Positions 28,469 to 38,647 of a DNA stretch of 64,000 nt are shown in pieces. Made by a program: the position numbers and the translations under genes. Below the pieces are notes generated by a model. That model saw only the letters and a program-made list of their open reading frames with translations, was not told the origin of the DNA and ran no database searches. Each line of letters opens with the position of its first letter. Position 1 is the first letter of the stretch. The DNA comes from Pseudomonas sessilinigenes (GTDB lineage Bacteria > Pseudomonadota > Gammaproteobacteria > Pseudomonadales > Pseudomonadaceae). The stretch is from positions 434,001 to 498,000 of the forward strand of contig NZ_CP027706.1 in NCBI RefSeq assembly GCF_003850565.1. The letters are read 5' to 3'.

Positions 28469-31031
28469 CTCTCAACTACAGCCAGAGTCTCTCGCCGAGT
28501 ACCTGGCTCATTTGCCCATGTCGGACCAGCAGCGCGCGGAACTCGCGGGCTGCAAGTCCTTCAGCGAACTGCACCAACGCCTGTCGTCCAAGGCCTTCGA
28601 TGAACCCGCCGATGCCGCCCAGGCCTCGGTGGGCGAGCGCCTGGCCCTGAGCACCGCGGACGAACTCAGCGATGCCCAGATGCTGGGTGTCGATGCCCAG
28701 GGGCGGATCTGCCTCAAGGCAGCACCGCCCATCCGGCGTACCCGGGTCGTGCCTGAGCCATGGCGTACCAACATCCTGGTACGTGGCTGGCGGCGCATGA
28801 CCGGGCGCACCAACCCGCCTGCACCGAAGAAGGACGAGCGCGTGCTGCCGGCTGCCCGCTGGCGCACCGTGGGTTCGATCCGGCGCTATATCCTGTTGTT
28901 GCTGATGCTTGGCCAGACCATCGTCGCCGGCTGGTACATGAAAGGCATCATGCCGTACCAGGGCTGGTCCTTCGTGGACCTGGAAGAAGTGGTGCACCAG
29001 CCATTGCTGCAGACCGCGCAGCAGGTCCTGCCCTACGCCTTGCAGACCAGCATCCTGATCCTGTTCGGCATCCTGTTCTGCTGGGTTTCGGCAGGCTTCT
29101 GGACTGCACTGATGGGCTTCCTGGAGTTGCTGACGGGCCACGACAAGTATCGTATTTCCGGGGCCAGTGCCGGCAACGAGCCCATTCCCGAGAATGCACG
29201 CACCGCGCTGGTGATGCCGATCTGCAACGAAGACGTGCCCCGGGTATTCGCCGGCCTGCGCGCGACCTTCGAGTCGGTAGCAGCCACTGGCGACCTGGAT
29301 CGCTTCGACTTCTTCGTGCTCAGCGACAGTAACGACAGTGACATCTGCGTGGCCGAGCAGCAGGCCTGGCTGGACGTGTGCCGCGAGGCCAAGGGTTTCG
29401 GCAAGATCTTCTATCGTCGTCGCCGCCGTCGAGTAAAACGCAAGAGCGGCAACCTCGACGACTTCTGCCGCCGCTGGGGCGGTGACTACAAGTACATGGT
29501 GGTGCTCGACGCCGACAGCGTGATGAGCGGCGAATGCCTGACCAGCCTGGTACGCTTGATGGAAGCCACGCCGGATGCGGGGATCATCCAGACCGCGCCG
29601 AAGGCCTCGGGCATGGACACCCTGTATGCGCGCATGCAGCAGTTCGCTACCCGCGTCTATGGCCCGCTGTTCACCGCCGGCCTGCACTTCTGGCAGCTGG
29701 GTGAATCCCACTACTGGGGCCATAACGCGATCATCCGCATGAAGCCGTTCATCGAGCACTGCGCCCTGGCGCCGTTGCCGGGCAAGGGTGCGTTCGCCGG
29801 TGCGATACTCTCCCACGACTTCGTCGAAGCGGCGCTGATGCGTCGTGCCGGCTGGGGCGTGTGGATCGCCTACGACTTGCCGGGCAGCTATGAAGAACTG
29901 CCACCGAACCTGCTGGACGAGCTCAAGCGCGACCGCCGCTGGTGCCACGGCAACCTGATGAACTTCCGCCTGTTCCTGGTCAAGGGCATGCACCCGGTGC
30001 ACCGTGCGGTGTTCCTCACCGGGGTGATGTCGTACCTGTCGGCGCCGTTGTGGTTCTTCTTCCTGGTGCTGTCCACGGCCCTGCTGGCGGTCAACACGCT
30101 GATGGAGCCGCAGTACTTCCTGGAGCCTCGGCAGCTGTATCCGCTGTGGCCGCAGTGGCATCCGGACAAGGCCATCGCGCTGTTCTCCACCACCATCGTG
30201 CTGCTGTTCCTGCCCAAGCTGCTCAGCATCATCCTGATCTGGGCCAAGGGTGCGAAAGAGTTTGGCGGTAAGTTCAAGGTCACCCTGTCGATGCTGTTGG
30301 AGATGCTGTTTTCCATGCTGCTGGCGCCGGTGCGGATGATCTTCCACACCCGCTTCGTGCTGGCCGCGTTCCTCGGCTGGGCAGCGACCTGGAATTCGCC
30401 ACAACGTGACGACGACTCCACGCCCTGGAGCGAGGCGGTCCGTCGCCACGGTCCGCAGACCCTGCTGGGCTTTTGCTGGGCGCTGCTGGTGATCTGGCTG
30501 AATCCCAGCTTCCTCTGGTGGCTGGTGCCGATCGTCGGCTCGTTGATGCTGTCGATCCCGGTATCGGTGATCTCCAGCCGCGTCGGCCTGGGCCTGAAGT
30601 CCCGTGACGAGAACCTGTTCCTGATCCCCGAGGAATATGCACCGCCCCAGGCGCTGCTGGCCACGGACCAGTACACCCACGAGAACCGCTGGCATGCGCT
30701 CAACGACGGTTTCGTCCGGGCCGTGGTGGATCCGCAGCAGAATGCCCTGGCCTGTGCCCTGGCTACCTCCCGCCACACCCAGGCCGAGCCGATCGAATGG
30801 TTGCGCCAGGAGCGGGTGCGTCATGCCCTCAAGGCCGGCCCGGCTGCGTTGAACAACAGCGAGCGTCTGGCGTTGTTGAGCGATCCGGTGGCCCTGGGAC
30901 GCCTGCACCAACTGGTCTGGAGCGAGGGTCACGCCGAGTGGCTCGGCGCCTGGCGCCAGTCGGTGACCGCCGACCCCCATGCCCCGTTGTTGCCGTTGCA
31001 GCCGTTAGTCGCGGCGCCGCAACCGGCTTGA
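28461..31031 (+). CDS. opgH: Glucans biosynthesis glucosyltransferase H
   Basis: 856-aa inner-membrane GT2 enzyme making the beta-1,2-linked glucan backbone from UDP-glucose. Membrane segments surround a cytoplasmic catalytic domain (about 240-530) with [28 protein letters not shown], the metal-binding [12 protein letters not shown] and the acceptor motif [11 protein letters not shown]. Four or more further membrane segments follow. Starts eight bases inside opgG, so the two form one translational unit; an intrinsic terminator closes the operon right after its stop. Confidence 0.96.
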   Translation: MSNSQLQPESLAEYLAHLPMSDQQRAELAGCKSFSELHQRLSSKAFDEPADAAQASVGERLALSTADELSDAQMLGVDAQGRICLKAAPPIRRTRVVPEPWRTNILVRGWRRMTGRTNPPAPKKDERVLPAARWRTVGSIRRYILLLLMLGQTIVAGWYMKGIMPYQGWSFVDLEEVVHQPLLQTAQQVLPYALQTSILILFGILFCWVSAGFWTALMGFLELLTGHDKYRISGASAGNEPIPENARTALVMPICNEDVPRVFAGLRATFESVAATGDLDRFDFFVLSDSNDSDICVAEQQAWLDVCREAKGFGKIFYRRRRRRVKRKSGNLDDFCRRWGGDYKYMVVLDADSVMSGECLTSLVRLMEATPDAGIIQTAPKASGMDTLYARMQQFATRVYGPLFTAGLHFWQLGESHYWGHNAIIRMKPFIEHCALAPLPGKGAFAGAILSHDFVEAALMRRAGWGVWIAYDLPGSYEELPPNLLDELKRDRRWCHGNLMNFRLFLVKGMHPVHRAVFLTGVMSYLSAPLWFFFLVLSTALLAVNTLMEPQYFLEPRQLYPLWPQWHPDKAIALFSTTIVLLFLPKLLSIILIWAKGAKEFGGKFKVTLSMLLEMLFSMLLAPVRMIFHTRFVLAAFLGWAATWNSPQRDDDSTPWSEAVRRHGPQTLLGFCWALLVIWLNPSFLWWLVPIVGSLMLSIPVSVISSRVGLGLKSRDENLFLIPEEYAPPQALLATDQYTHENRWHALNDGFVRAVVDPQQNALACALATSRHTQAEPIEWLRQERVRHALKAGPAALNNSERLALLSDPVALGRLHQLVWSEGHAEWLGAWRQSVTADPHAPLLPLQPLVAAPQPA

Positions 31032-31035
31032 AGCC

Positions 31036-31067
31036 AACGCCCTTGAGCCTGTGCTCAAGGGCGTTTT
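31036..31067 (+). terminator. Intrinsic terminator of opgGH
   Basis: AACGCCCTTGAGC (31036-31048), loop CTGT, GCTCAAGGGCGTT, then TTTGCTTT: a 12-13 bp stem with a short T-rich tail, five bases after the opgH stop. Confidence 0.88.
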
Positions 31068-31108
31068 GCTTTCTACCTTCCCGCCAGTCTCGTCCTACAA
31101 CAAAAACC

Positions 31109-31136
31109 TTGTGCAAATGCCCGAGTGCGTTAGCAT
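31109..31136 (+). promoter_or_regulatory. Candidate sigma-70 promoter of the amino-acid ABC operon
   Basis: TTGTGC (31109-31114) and TAGCAT (31131-31136) separated by 16 bases, about 105 bases before the binding-protein start. Each box has one to two mismatches; no operator is apparent. Confidence 0.35.
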
Positions 31137-31247
31137 CGCACCCGCAAATTTCTGTGCGTGATCACCACGACCTGGTATCCGAAGGTTCGCCAACAATGGA
31201 CTGCAACGCGCAGGCACCACAATAAAATGGCTTTCAGGGGACTTGAG

Positions 31248-32045
31248 ATGAAGAAGTATTTTTCGCTGCTGCTGGCGGGGGCCGCAGCCATGTTGGCGGT
31301 CAGCACGGCCCAGGCCGGCGCTATCGACGACGCGGTCAAGCGCGGCACGCTGAAGGTGGGCATGGACCCGACCTACATGCCGTTCGAAATGACCAACAAG
31401 CGCGGCGAGATCATCGGTTTCGAAGTCGACCTGCTCAAGGCCATGGCCAAGTCCATGGGGGTCAAGCTGGAGATGGTCTCCACCGGCTACGACGGCATCA
31501 TCCCGGCCCTGCTGACCGACAAGTTCGACATGATCGGCAGCGGCATGACCCTGACCCAGGAGCGCAACCTGCGCCTGAACTTCAGCGAACCCTTCATCGT
31601 GGTCGGCCAGACCCTGCTGATCCGCAAGGACCTGGAAGGCACCATCAAGTCCTACAAGGACCTGAACAGCGCCGACTACCGCATTACCTCCAAGCTGGGC
31701 ACCACCGGTGAGATGGTGGCCAAGAAGCTGATCGCCAAGGCCAAGTACCACGGCTATGACAACGAGCAGGAAGCGGTGCTGGACGTGGTCAATGGCAAGG
31801 CCGACGCCTTCATCTACGATGCTCCGTACAACGTGGTGGCGGTGAGCAAGGTGGGCAACGGCAAGCTGGTATTCCTCGACAAGCCGTTCACCTACGAGCC
31901 GCTGGCCTTCGGCCTGAAGAAGGGCGACTACGACAGCATCAACTTCATCAACAACTTCCTGCACCAGATCCACGAAGACGGCACTTACGATCGGATCCAC
32001 GACAAGTGGTTCAAGAGCACCGAGTGGCTCAAGGACATGGAATAA
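31248..32045 (+). CDS. Amino-acid ABC transporter, periplasmic binding protein
   Basis: 265-aa solute-binding protein of the polar amino acid (family 3) type. Signal peptide cut near AQA-GAID (residue about 23); mature core KRGTLKVGMDPTYMPFEM, GFEVDLLKAMAKSMGVKLE, DMIGSGMTLTQERNLRLNFSEPF and LGTTGEMVAKK are the usual fold blocks, with the Arg in TQER-like and Asp in YDAPYN binding the amino-acid head group. The ATG at 31248 follows AGGGG by 8 bases. Permease and ATPase genes follow. The specific amino acid cannot be read from the sequence. Confidence 0.92.
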   Translation: MKKYFSLLLAGAAAMLAVSTAQAGAIDDAVKRGTLKVGMDPTYMPFEMTNKRGEIIGFEVDLLKAMAKSMGVKLEMVSTGYDGIIPALLTDKFDMIGSGMTLTQERNLRLNFSEPFIVVGQTLLIRKDLEGTIKSYKDLNSADYRITSKLGTTGEMVAKKLIAKAKYHGYDNEQEAVLDVVNGKADAFIYDAPYNVVAVSKVGNGKLVFLDKPFTYEPLAFGLKKGDYDSINFINNFLHQIHEDGTYDRIHDKWFKSTEWLKDME

Positions 32046-32070
32046 CACTCGCTCACCCAGACCGGGCTGC

Positions 32071-32144
32071 CCCGCTTGCGGGCAAGCCTCGTTTCTACAG
32101 GTTTGCGCAATCCATGTAGGAGCGAGGCTTGCCGGCGAAGGCGG
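32071..32144. repeat. REPIN: two inverted REP sequences
   Basis: The right unit TGTAGGAGCGAGGCTTGCCG (from 32115) is a classic Pseudomonas REP; the left unit (32071-32099) is its inverted partner, reading TGTAGAAACGAGGCTTGCCC on the other strand. The pair lies in the 137-base gap between the binding-protein and permease genes of one operon. Confidence 0.85.
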
Positions 32145-32182
32145 TGTCCCTGGCGACCCAGCATTCGGAATCCGCAAACCCA

Positions 32183-33142
32183 ATGAAACAGAACAAAGCC
32201 CAATGGCCCTGGCACGTATTGACCGTGCTGGTGCTGGTCGGCCTGGCTGGCGCCCTGTACTACGCCACCTCGCTGATGTCCTATGAATGGCGCTGGAACC
32301 GCGTCCCGCAGTACTTCGCCTACCAGGCCGAGGAATCCCAGCGCGCGGCCGAGATTTCCACCGTCGCCGAGGTGGTGCGCAAGGGCGGCAAGGCTGAAGT
32401 CACCCTCAAGGGCGACTCCGGCAGCGAGCAGCACCTGAGCGTCGACGAGGGCAGCCTGCAGGTGGCCAGTGGCGACGATGTGGCCGAGGGCGACGTGATA
32501 GGCGTGACCCGGCACTGGGCGGCAGGGCCATTGCTGTGGGGCTTGTGGACCACCCTGTGGCTGTCGGTGGTGTCCGGCGTACTGGGCCTGGTCATTGGCC
32601 TGGCTACCGGCCTGTGCCGGCTGTCCAGCAACCCGACCCTGCGCGACCTGTCGGCCATCTATGTCGAACTGGTGCGCGGCACGCCGCTGCTGGTGCAGAT
32701 CTTCATTTTCTACTTCTTCATCGGCACGGTGCTCAACCTGTCCCGGGAGTTCGCCGGGATCGCCGCGCTGTCGCTGTTCACCGGAGCCTATGTGGCGGAA
32801 ATCGTCCGTGCCGGGGTGCAGTCCATTGCCCGTGGGCAGAACGAAGCGGCTCGCTCCCTGGGCCTGAGCGCCGGCCAGTCGATGCGCCATGTGGTGCTGC
32901 CCCAGGCCTTCAAGCGGGTGTTGCCACCGCTGGCCGGGCAGTTCATCAGCCTGGTCAAGGACACCTCGCTGGTGTCGGTCATCGCCATCACCGAACTGCT
33001 CAAGAGCGGTCGGGAAGTCATCACCACCTCGTTTTCGCCATTCGAGATCCTGTTCTGCGTGGCGGCCCTGTACCTGTTGATCAACCTGCCGCTGTCGAAG
33101 ATGGCCAGCCGGCTTGAGCGGAGGCTCGCGCAAAGTGATTGA
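32183..33142 (+). CDS. Amino-acid ABC transporter permease with extra N-terminal periplasmic segment
   Basis: 319-aa permease of the HisMQ type. A first membrane segment (about 11-32) is followed by an extracytoplasmic stretch of roughly 80 residues that is beta-rich and charged ([34 protein letters not shown]); then the normal permease core with [38 protein letters not shown] and the cytoplasmic ATPase-coupling [22 protein letters not shown]. Ordinary family members are about 220 aa, so the N-terminal addition is unusual. ATG at 32183 has no strong ribosome site. Overlaps the ATPase gene by 8 bases. Confidence 0.9.
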   Translation: MKQNKAQWPWHVLTVLVLVGLAGALYYATSLMSYEWRWNRVPQYFAYQAEESQRAAEISTVAEVVRKGGKAEVTLKGDSGSEQHLSVDEGSLQVASGDDVAEGDVIGVTRHWAAGPLLWGLWTTLWLSVVSGVLGLVIGLATGLCRLSSNPTLRDLSAIYVELVRGTPLLVQIFIFYFFIGTVLNLSREFAGIAALSLFTGAYVAEIVRAGVQSIARGQNEAARSLGLSAGQSMRHVVLPQAFKRVLPPLAGQFISLVKDTSLVSVIAITELLKSGREVITTSFSPFEILFCVAALYLLINLPLSKMASRLERRLAQSD

Positions 33143-33869
33143 AGTCCGCGATCTGGTAAAAGTCTTCGACACCCGTGGCCAAGTGGTGCGCGCGGTGGAC
33201 AACGTCACCACCCAGGTGGCCAAGGGTGAAGTGCTGGTGGTGATCGGTCCGTCCGGCTCCGGTAAATCGACATTCCTGCGTTGCCTCAACGGCCTGGAGA
33301 CTTTCGACTCCGGTTCGGTGAGCATCGACGGCCTGCAACTGGCCGACCCCAGGACCGATGTAAACGCCTACCGTCGCGAGGTGGGCATGGTGTTCCAGCA
33401 TTTCAACCTGTTCCCGCACATGACCGTGCTGGACAACCTCTGCCTGGCACAGAAGATCGTCCGCAAGCGCGGCAAGCAGGAGCGCGAGGCCAAGGCCCTG
33501 GCCTTGCTGGAGAAGGTTGGCATCGCCCACAAGGCCCACGAGTTTCCATCGCGGCTTTCCGGTGGCCAGCAACAGCGGGTGGCAATTGCCCGGGCCCTGG
33601 CCATGGAACCCAAGGTGATGCTGTTCGACGAGCCGACCTCGGCCCTGGACCCGGAAATGGTCGGCGAGGTACTGGACGTGATGAAGACCCTGGCGCTGGA
33701 AGGCATGACCATGGTCTGCGTGACCCATGAAATGGGCTTTGCCCGGGAAGTGGCGAATCGGGTGCTGTTCTTCGATCACGGCAAGTTGCTCGAAGATGCC
33801 GCGCCCGAAGTGTTCTTCAGTGCCCCCCAAGATCCCCGGGCCCAGGCCTTCCTGCGCCAGGTCCTGTAA
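33135..33869 (+). CDS. Amino-acid ABC transporter ATP-binding protein
   Basis: 244-aa ATPase of the GlnQ type that drives the permease. Walker [10 protein letters not shown] near residue 38, Q-loop [10 protein letters not shown], signature [15 protein letters not shown], Walker [14 protein letters not shown] and H-loop VCVTHE are all intact. The GTG at 33135 is 10 bases after GGAGG and lies 8 bases inside the permease gene; a TTG at 33114 is an alternative. Last gene of the three-gene operon; REP-type repeats follow. Confidence 0.94.
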   Translation: MIEVRDLVKVFDTRGQVVRAVDNVTTQVAKGEVLVVIGPSGSGKSTFLRCLNGLETFDSGSVSIDGLQLADPRTDVNAYRREVGMVFQHFNLFPHMTVLDNLCLAQKIVRKRGKQEREAKALALLEKVGIAHKAHEFPSRLSGGQQQRVAIARALAMEPKVMLFDEPTSALDPEMVGEVLDVMKTLALEGMTMVCVTHEMGFAREVANRVLFFDHGKLLEDAAPEVFFSAPQDPRAQAFLRQVL

Positions 33870-33882
33870 CCCGGCCTTGTAA

Positions 33883-33986
33883 CCGCTGGAAGGCCCCTGG
33901 GGCCTCCTGTGTTGCCCGTACGCAGCGCCTTGTAGCCGCTGCCGAGCTTGCGAGGCTGCGACAAGGCCCGCAAGGCCTTCCAGCGG
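33883..33986. repeat. REP-type element flanked by 13-bp inverted arms
   Basis: CCGCTGGAAGGCC (33883-33895) and GGCCTTCCAGCGG (33974-33986) are perfect inverted arms. Between them lies a REP-like head, TGTAGCCGCTGCCGAGC (from 33931), with the inner GCGAGGCTGCG. Both TTGTAACCGCTGG and TTGTAGCCGCTG occur, so this looks like REP units of one family in a convergent gene gap (ATPase gene end against chemoreceptor gene end). Confidence 0.65.
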
Positions 33987-34037
33987 TCGATCCGCCCCCG
34001 CAGGCTCTTTACCAGCCTGCGGCAGTGGCCACAGGGG

Positions 34038-35954
34038 TCAGACCTTGAACCGTCCCACCAGGCCTTGCAGGTGAATCCCCAGGCGCGCCAGTTCGGCGCT
34101 CGAGGCAGCGGTTTCCTCGCTGGCCGACGAGGTCTGCTCGGACACATCGCGCACGTTCAGCACACTACGATTGATCTCTTCGGCCACCGCGCTCTGTTGC
34201 TCAGCCGCGGCAGCGATCTGCTGGTTCATCGCCTGGATCGCCGAGACAGTACGGGTGATGTTGTCCAGCGATCCGCCCGCCCGGCGTGTCAGCTCGACGC
34301 TGCTGTCGGTGAGGCTGCGGCTGGTGTCCAGGGTGCTGGCCACCTGCTGGGTGCCGCTTTGCAGGCCCACGATCAGCTCGGCAATCTCCTCGGTCGATTG
34401 CTGGGTGCGCTGGGCCAGGCTGCGGACTTCGTCGGCCACCACCGCGAAACCACGCCCGGCCTCGCCGGCCCGGGCCGCCTCGATGGCAGCGTTGAGGGCC
34501 AGCAGGTTGGTCTGCTGGGCGACTGACTTGATCACGTCCAGCACACTGCCGATCTTGTCGCTCTCCTGCTTGAGATGGCTCATGGCCTCGGTGGAGTGGT
34601 CCACCTCGCTGGCCAGGCGTTCGATCTGGGCAATGGCTTCGCTGACCACTCGATCGCCTTCGCGGGCCTGCTGGTCGGCGGCCACGGCTGCTTCGGAGGC
34701 TTCTTCGGCGTTACGTGCCACCTCCTGTACCGTGGCGGCCATTTCGTTCATGGCGGTGGCCACCTGGTCGGTCTCGACCTTCTGGCTGTTGACCCCGGCG
34801 CTGGTCTGCTCGGTGACGGCGGAGAGCTGTTCGGCGGCGCTGGCGATCTGGGTCACGCCGTCGCTGATGCCGCCGATCAGTTCCCGCAGGCCTTGGGTCA
34901 TGCGCTGCATGGCCTTTTGCAATTGGCCCAATTCGTCGCGTCGGTCCACCGCCAGGTTCTGGCTTAGGTCTCCGGATGCCACGCGCTCGGCGGCCTTCAG
35001 AGTCTGCTGCAGTGGCAGGACGATCTGCCGGGTGATGGCCCAGGCCGCGATCAGGCCGAAAACCAGGGCCAGTACAGTGGCAATCAGCAGCATGCTCCTG
35101 GCCTGGCTGGCGTCGGCATCGCGCTTGTGGGTCTGTTCGATGGTCAGTTGCTTGCTCAGGTCCATCAGGCGGTCGCCCTGGGCCGCCATGCGCTTGAGAG
35201 CGTCGGCACTGGCTTGTTCGGCGTCGCTGAAGGCACTGACGGCCACGCGGTAGGCCTTGAGCGAGTCGCTGGCCTGTTGCAGGTTGGCGATGTGCTGCTC
35301 GGGCAGCCGGGATGGCAGGCTGGCCAGGTTGCCCAGGGCATTGTCGATGGCATCCAGGGCGGGTTGCCTGGCATCGGCCTTGCCGCTGTAGGTGTAGCCG
35401 CGCACCTGGAAGCGCGCTTGCTGGATCAGCTTGGACAGATCGATGACGCTGTTGAACTGCGCCACGCTGTCGCCCTGCAGCAGGGATTTCTCGACCTCGC
35501 TCACTCGAGCCACGGCGTTGTCAGCCGTGGCGCCGAGCTGGGAGCGCGCGGTCTCGCGGCTGGCGGTGGCGCGGGTCATGTCGGTAAAGGCTTTCTGGTA
35601 CCCGGCCACGGCGTCCAGTTGCTGGTCCACCAGGGCGATGCTTTCAGGTTGCTGCAGTTGTCCACGGGCGGCACGCAGCCCTTCGTCGAGCTGCTTGAGC
35701 ATGTCGCTGACCGCAGCCGGGCCTTGCTCGCCATGGTTCATCTCGTAGGTGAGACGGGCGATGCGCAGATCCTTGGTCATGGCGTTGAGCGAAGAGATGT
35801 TGCCCAGCTTGTCGCCGCGTTCGATCACCTGGCCCAGGCCGCTCCAGCCAGTGGCGGTGATCAGCAGGGTCAGGAGCAGTACCAGGCCGAAGCCGATGCC
35901 AAGCTTGCGGCTGACACTCACGTTCCCCAGGTTTCTGGCTAGCCAACGGTACAT
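34038..35954 (-). CDS. Methyl-accepting chemotaxis protein, HBM sensor type
   Basis: 638-aa chemoreceptor. Membrane segment near residues 18-38, a long all-helical periplasmic domain of about 250 residues (about 40-285), second membrane segment ([20 protein letters not shown]), HAMP, and a signalling domain with tip [26 protein letters not shown]. The size and helical nature of the sensor domain match the helical bimodular (HBM) class, as in P. putida McpS and P. aeruginosa McpK, which sense TCA-cycle acids; the same gene neighbourhood as McpK supports this, from memory. The ligand here is inferred. ATG at 35954. Confidence 0.92.
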   Translation of the reverse strand: MYRWLARNLGNVSVSRKLGIGFGLVLLLTLLITATGWSGLGQVIERGDKLGNISSLNAMTKDLRIARLTYEMNHGEQGPAAVSDMLKQLDEGLRAARGQLQQPESIALVDQQLDAVAGYQKAFTDMTRATASRETARSQLGATADNAVARVSEVEKSLLQGDSVAQFNSVIDLSKLIQQARFQVRGYTYSGKADARQPALDAIDNALGNLASLPSRLPEQHIANLQQASDSLKAYRVAVSAFSDAEQASADALKRMAAQGDRLMDLSKQLTIEQTHKRDADASQARSMLLIATVLALVFGLIAAWAITRQIVLPLQQTLKAAERVASGDLSQNLAVDRRDELGQLQKAMQRMTQGLRELIGGISDGVTQIASAAEQLSAVTEQTSAGVNSQKVETDQVATAMNEMAATVQEVARNAEEASEAAVAADQQAREGDRVVSEAIAQIERLASEVDHSTEAMSHLKQESDKIGSVLDVIKSVAQQTNLLALNAAIEAARAGEAGRGFAVVADEVRSLAQRTQQSTEEIAELIVGLQSGTQQVASTLDTSRSLTDSSVELTRRAGGSLDNITRTVSAIQAMNQQIAAAAEQQSAVAEEINRSVLNVRDVSEQTSSASEETAASSAELARLGIHLQGLVGRFKV

Positions 35955-36090
35955 GCTGTGAACTCCCTTTTTAGCAATTTGGGCTTAACCATAGGCTATC
36001 GGCGAAAGCAGGGCTTTCTGTAACTGACTGGCGGGTTGCCACTACGACTGAAAAGTCAGGCTGGCCGCAGCCTGCGAGGTGTTGCGGACT

Positions 36091-36798
36091 CTAGAACAGG
36101 CGCGCTAGCAGGGCGGTGACGGCGGTCTCGACCCGCAGGATGCGCTCACCCAGTTGCACCGGTTGCAGGCCGGTCTTGCCCAGCAGGTCGATCTCGTAGG
36201 GAATCCATCCGCCTTCCGGGCCGATGGCCAGGGTCACCGGCTGGTCCAGGTTACGCGGGCAGGCTGGATACGGGCCGGGATGGCCGACCAGGCCCAGGGT
36301 GCCTTCGCTCAGGGCCGGCAGGCGGTCCTCGACGAAGGGCTTGAAGCGTTTCTCGATGACCACCTCGGGCAGGATGCTGTCGCGAGCCTGTTCCAGGCCG
36401 AGCACCAACTGCTGGCGAATGGCTTCGGGTTCGAGAAAAGGCGTTTGCCAGAAGCTTTTTTCCACCCGGTAGCTGTTGACCAGCACCAGCCGGGGCACGC
36501 CCATGGCCGCCACGGTCTGCAGCACTCGGCGCAGCATCTTCGGCCGGGGCAGGGCCAGGACCAGGGTCAGCGGCAGCTTGGCCGGTGGCGCTTGCTCCAG
36601 GGTCACTTGCAGCTCGGCCTCGGCAGGCTCCAGGCGCAGCACTTGGGCGCTGCCCATCAAGCCACCGATACGGCCCACCCGCAGGCTGTCGCCTACCGCC
36701 ACGCGATGCACTTCCTGCATATGTACCAGGCGCCGGTCGCGCAGCACCACACGGTCGGCCGCGATGAAGTCGGCCTCCTCGAGCAACAGCAGGTTCAC
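36091..36798 (-). CDS. rsmE: 16S rRNA (uracil-1498-N3)-methyltransferase
   Basis: SPOUT-fold methyltransferase modifying U1498 of 16S rRNA. 235 aa. N-terminal PUA-like part ([11 protein letters not shown] ... [16 protein letters not shown]), then the knotted domain with [27 protein letters not shown], the SAM-binding [21 protein letters not shown] and [19 protein letters not shown]. The GTG start overlaps the tatC stop (GTGA), placing rsmE at the end of the hisIE-tatABC transcription unit. Confidence 0.95.
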   Translation of the reverse strand: MNLLLLEEADFIAADRVVLRDRRLVHMQEVHRVAVGDSLRVGRIGGLMGSAQVLRLEPAEAELQVTLEQAPPAKLPLTLVLALPRPKMLRRVLQTVAAMGVPRLVLVNSYRVEKSFWQTPFLEPEAIRQQLVLGLEQARDSILPEVVIEKRFKPFVEDRLPALSEGTLGLVGHPGPYPACPRNLDQPVTLAIGPEGGWIPYEIDLLGKTGLQPVQLGERILRVETAVTALLARLF

Positions 36799-37589
36799 GC
36801 TTGGGTCGCTGGCGGCTGGTCGTTGTGGTCGTCGGCCGGGGTATCGTCCGACTGTGCGTCGCGTTTGCTGATCAGCCCGCCAAACAGCACGCCGATCTCG
36901 AACAGCAACCACATGGGCACGGCCAGCAAGGTCTGGGAGAAGATGTCGGGCGGGGTGAGGATCATGCCCACCACGAAGCAACCGATGATCACGTAGGGGC
37001 GGATCTTCTTCAGGTACTCCACGTTGACCACGCCGATCCACACCAGCAGTACCACTGCCACCGGGATCTCGAAGGCCACGCCGAAGGCGAAGAACAGGGT
37101 CATGACGAAATCGAGGTAGCTGGTGATGTCGGTCATCATTTCCACACCGGCCGGAGTGGCGGCGGCGAAGAACTTGAAGATCAGCGGGAACACCAGGAAA
37201 TAGGCGAACGCCATGCCCACGTAGAACAGCAGGATGCTCGACACCAGCAGCGGCACGGCGATGCGTTTCTCATGCTTGTACAGGCCAGGGGCGATGAACC
37301 CCCAGATCTGGTGCAGGATCACCGGGATCGCCAGGAACAGCGAGACCATCATGGTCAGCTTCAACGGCGTGAGGAACGGCGAGGCAACGTCGGTGGCGAT
37401 CATCGTCGCGCCTGCTGGCAGGTACTGGCGCAGTGGCGTGGAGACGATGGTGTAGATCTGCTGGGTGAAGGCGAACAACCCGGCGAAGATGATGAAGATC
37501 GCCGCTACGCAGCGCAGCAGGCGGGTCCGCAGCTCGGTGAGGTGCGACACCAGCGGCATGTGTTGGTCGTTCTCTGGAATATCGCTCAT
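36795..37589 (-). CDS. tatC: Sec-independent translocase subunit TatC
   Basis: Six-span inner-membrane receptor that recognises twin-arginine signal peptides. 264 aa. Starts with the conserved cytoplasmic [16 protein letters not shown] and contains [41 protein letters not shown], the core of TatC. The C-terminus is a short Asp/Gln-rich tail. Overlaps tatB by four bases upstream and rsmE by three downstream. Confidence 0.97.
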   Translation of the reverse strand: MSDIPENDQHMPLVSHLTELRTRLLRCVAAIFIIFAGLFAFTQQIYTIVSTPLRQYLPAGATMIATDVASPFLTPLKLTMMVSLFLAIPVILHQIWGFIAPGLYKHEKRIAVPLLVSSILLFYVGMAFAYFLVFPLIFKFFAAATPAGVEMMTDITSYLDFVMTLFFAFGVAFEIPVAVVLLVWIGVVNVEYLKKIRPYVIIGCFVVGMILTPPDIFSQTLLAVPMWLLFEIGVLFGGLISKRDAQSDDTPADDHNDQPPATQA

Positions 37590-37996
37590 GGTGCTCGCGG
37601 CGGCAAAGTGGGGTCGTGGGGAGCCGCAGTGGCAGGCTCTGCGGTCGACGTCGCAGGTGCTTCGGCCGGCGCAGCGGCTTCACCTGCAGGGGTGGCAGGC
37701 GTCGCTGCGACCTGTTCGGCTACCGGCTCCACGGGCGCTGGCTGTTGCTGGTTCGGGGCGAGGATTTTCCGCGCCTCCTGTTCCAGCGACAGGATGTGCT
37801 CGTTGTGCAGCTGCCGACGGATTTCGTCGGCGCCGATCTCACGTTCAACTTCCTGTTTTATCGCGTTGAAGCTGCGCTTGAGGCGACCGACCCAGAGGCC
37901 GGCGGTGCGCGCAGCGCCGGGCAGGCGCTCGGGGCCGAGCACCAGCAGGGCCACCAGGCCCACCAGCAGCAGTTCAGAGAAGCTGATACCAAACAT
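37586..37996 (-). CDS. tatB: Sec-independent translocase subunit TatB
   Basis: 136-aa protein with one N-terminal membrane segment ([21 protein letters not shown]), the conserved PERLP hinge, an amphipathic helix ([20 protein letters not shown]) and a Pro/Ala-rich variable tail. Forms the substrate receptor with TatC. The Glu in FSELLLV and the PERLP motif separate it from TatA. Eleven bases after tatA; its stop overlaps tatC. Confidence 0.96.
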   Translation of the reverse strand: MFGISFSELLLVGLVALLVLGPERLPGAARTAGLWVGRLKRSFNAIKQEVEREIGADEIRRQLHNEHILSLEQEARKILAPNQQQPAPVEPVAEQVAATPATPAGEAAAPAEAPATSTAEPATAAPHDPTLPPRAP

Positions 37997-38006
37997 TAGT
38001 CAGTGC

Positions 38007-38288
38007 TCACGAGTCTTTGCGGGTCGGCTCTTCGACTTTCTGCGCCTGCACATCGATGGTGTGCGGCTGGTTCAGCGGTGCGCCCTGCTGTGGCTGGGCT
38101 GGCTGGGCAGCTTGCGGAGCCGGTGGTACCACAGGTTCGGCCGGTTTTTCGTCGTCGTTCATGGCCTTGCGAAAGCCCTTGATCGATTCGCCGACGTCGG
38201 TGCCCAAGTTCTTGAGCTTCTTGGTGCCGAATACCAGTACCACGACCACCAGGATGACGATCCAGTGTTTCCAGTCAAAAATGCCCAT
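38007..38288 (-). CDS. tatA: Sec-independent translocase subunit TatA
   Basis: 93-aa pore-forming subunit: one membrane segment ([20 protein letters not shown]), the [10 protein letters not shown] hinge and amphipathic helix, then a Pro/Gln-rich tail. The ATG at 38288 gives the conserved N-terminus; longer readings into hisE are not family-like. Lies 25 bases after hisE. Confidence 0.96.
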   Translation of the reverse strand: MGIFDWKHWIVILVVVVLVFGTKKLKNLGTDVGESIKGFRKAMNDDEKPAEPVVPPAPQAAQPAQPQQGAPLNQPHTIDVQAQKVEEPTRKDS

Positions 38289-38313
38289 GCTGCGTTTCCT
38301 CTTAGAAAATTGT

Positions 38314-38646
38314 TCAGGCGGACGGACGCGAGGCTTTCTCGACGTGCCCGGACAGGCCAAAGCGGCGGTCCAGTTCATCCAGTACGGCCTGGGGATGCTG
38401 CCCAAGTTGGGCCAGCATGACCAGGGTGTGGAACCACAGGTCAGCCGTTTCGTAGATCACATCGCTGCAGTCGCCGCTGGTGGCGGCGTCCTTGGCGGCG
38501 ATAATGGTTTCCACCGATTCTTCGCCGACCTTTTCCAGGATCTTGTTCAGGCCCTTGTGGTACAGGCTGGCCACGTAGGAACTGTCGGCGGCGGCGTTCT
38601 TGCGCTCCTCCAGTACCTGGGCCAGACGGGTCAGGGTATCGCTCAT
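38314..38646 (-). CDS. hisE: Phosphoribosyl-ATP pyrophosphatase
   Basis: Hydrolyses phosphoribosyl-ATP to phosphoribosyl-AMP, second step of histidine biosynthesis. 110 aa, stand-alone His[32 protein letters not shown] holds the metal-binding Glu/Asp residues, followed by [14 protein letters not shown]. Starts 1 base after the hisI stop. HisE and HisI are fused in enteric bacteria but separate here. Confidence 0.96.
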   Translation of the reverse strand: MSDTLTRLAQVLEERKNAAADSSYVASLYHKGLNKILEKVGEESVETIIAAKDAATSGDCSDVIYETADLWFHTLVMLAQLGQHPQAVLDELDRRFGLSGHVEKASRPSA

Positions 38647-38647
38647 G

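Noticed and set aside
28476..30980. 834-codon open frame opposite opgH
   Set aside because: Gln/His/Arg-rich shadow frame of opgH with no domain.
31216..31230. A-rich stretch before the amino-acid binding protein gene as a Crc motif
   Set aside because: CACAATAAAATGG does not satisfy AAnAAnAA in any register and lies before the ribosome site by more than ten bases.
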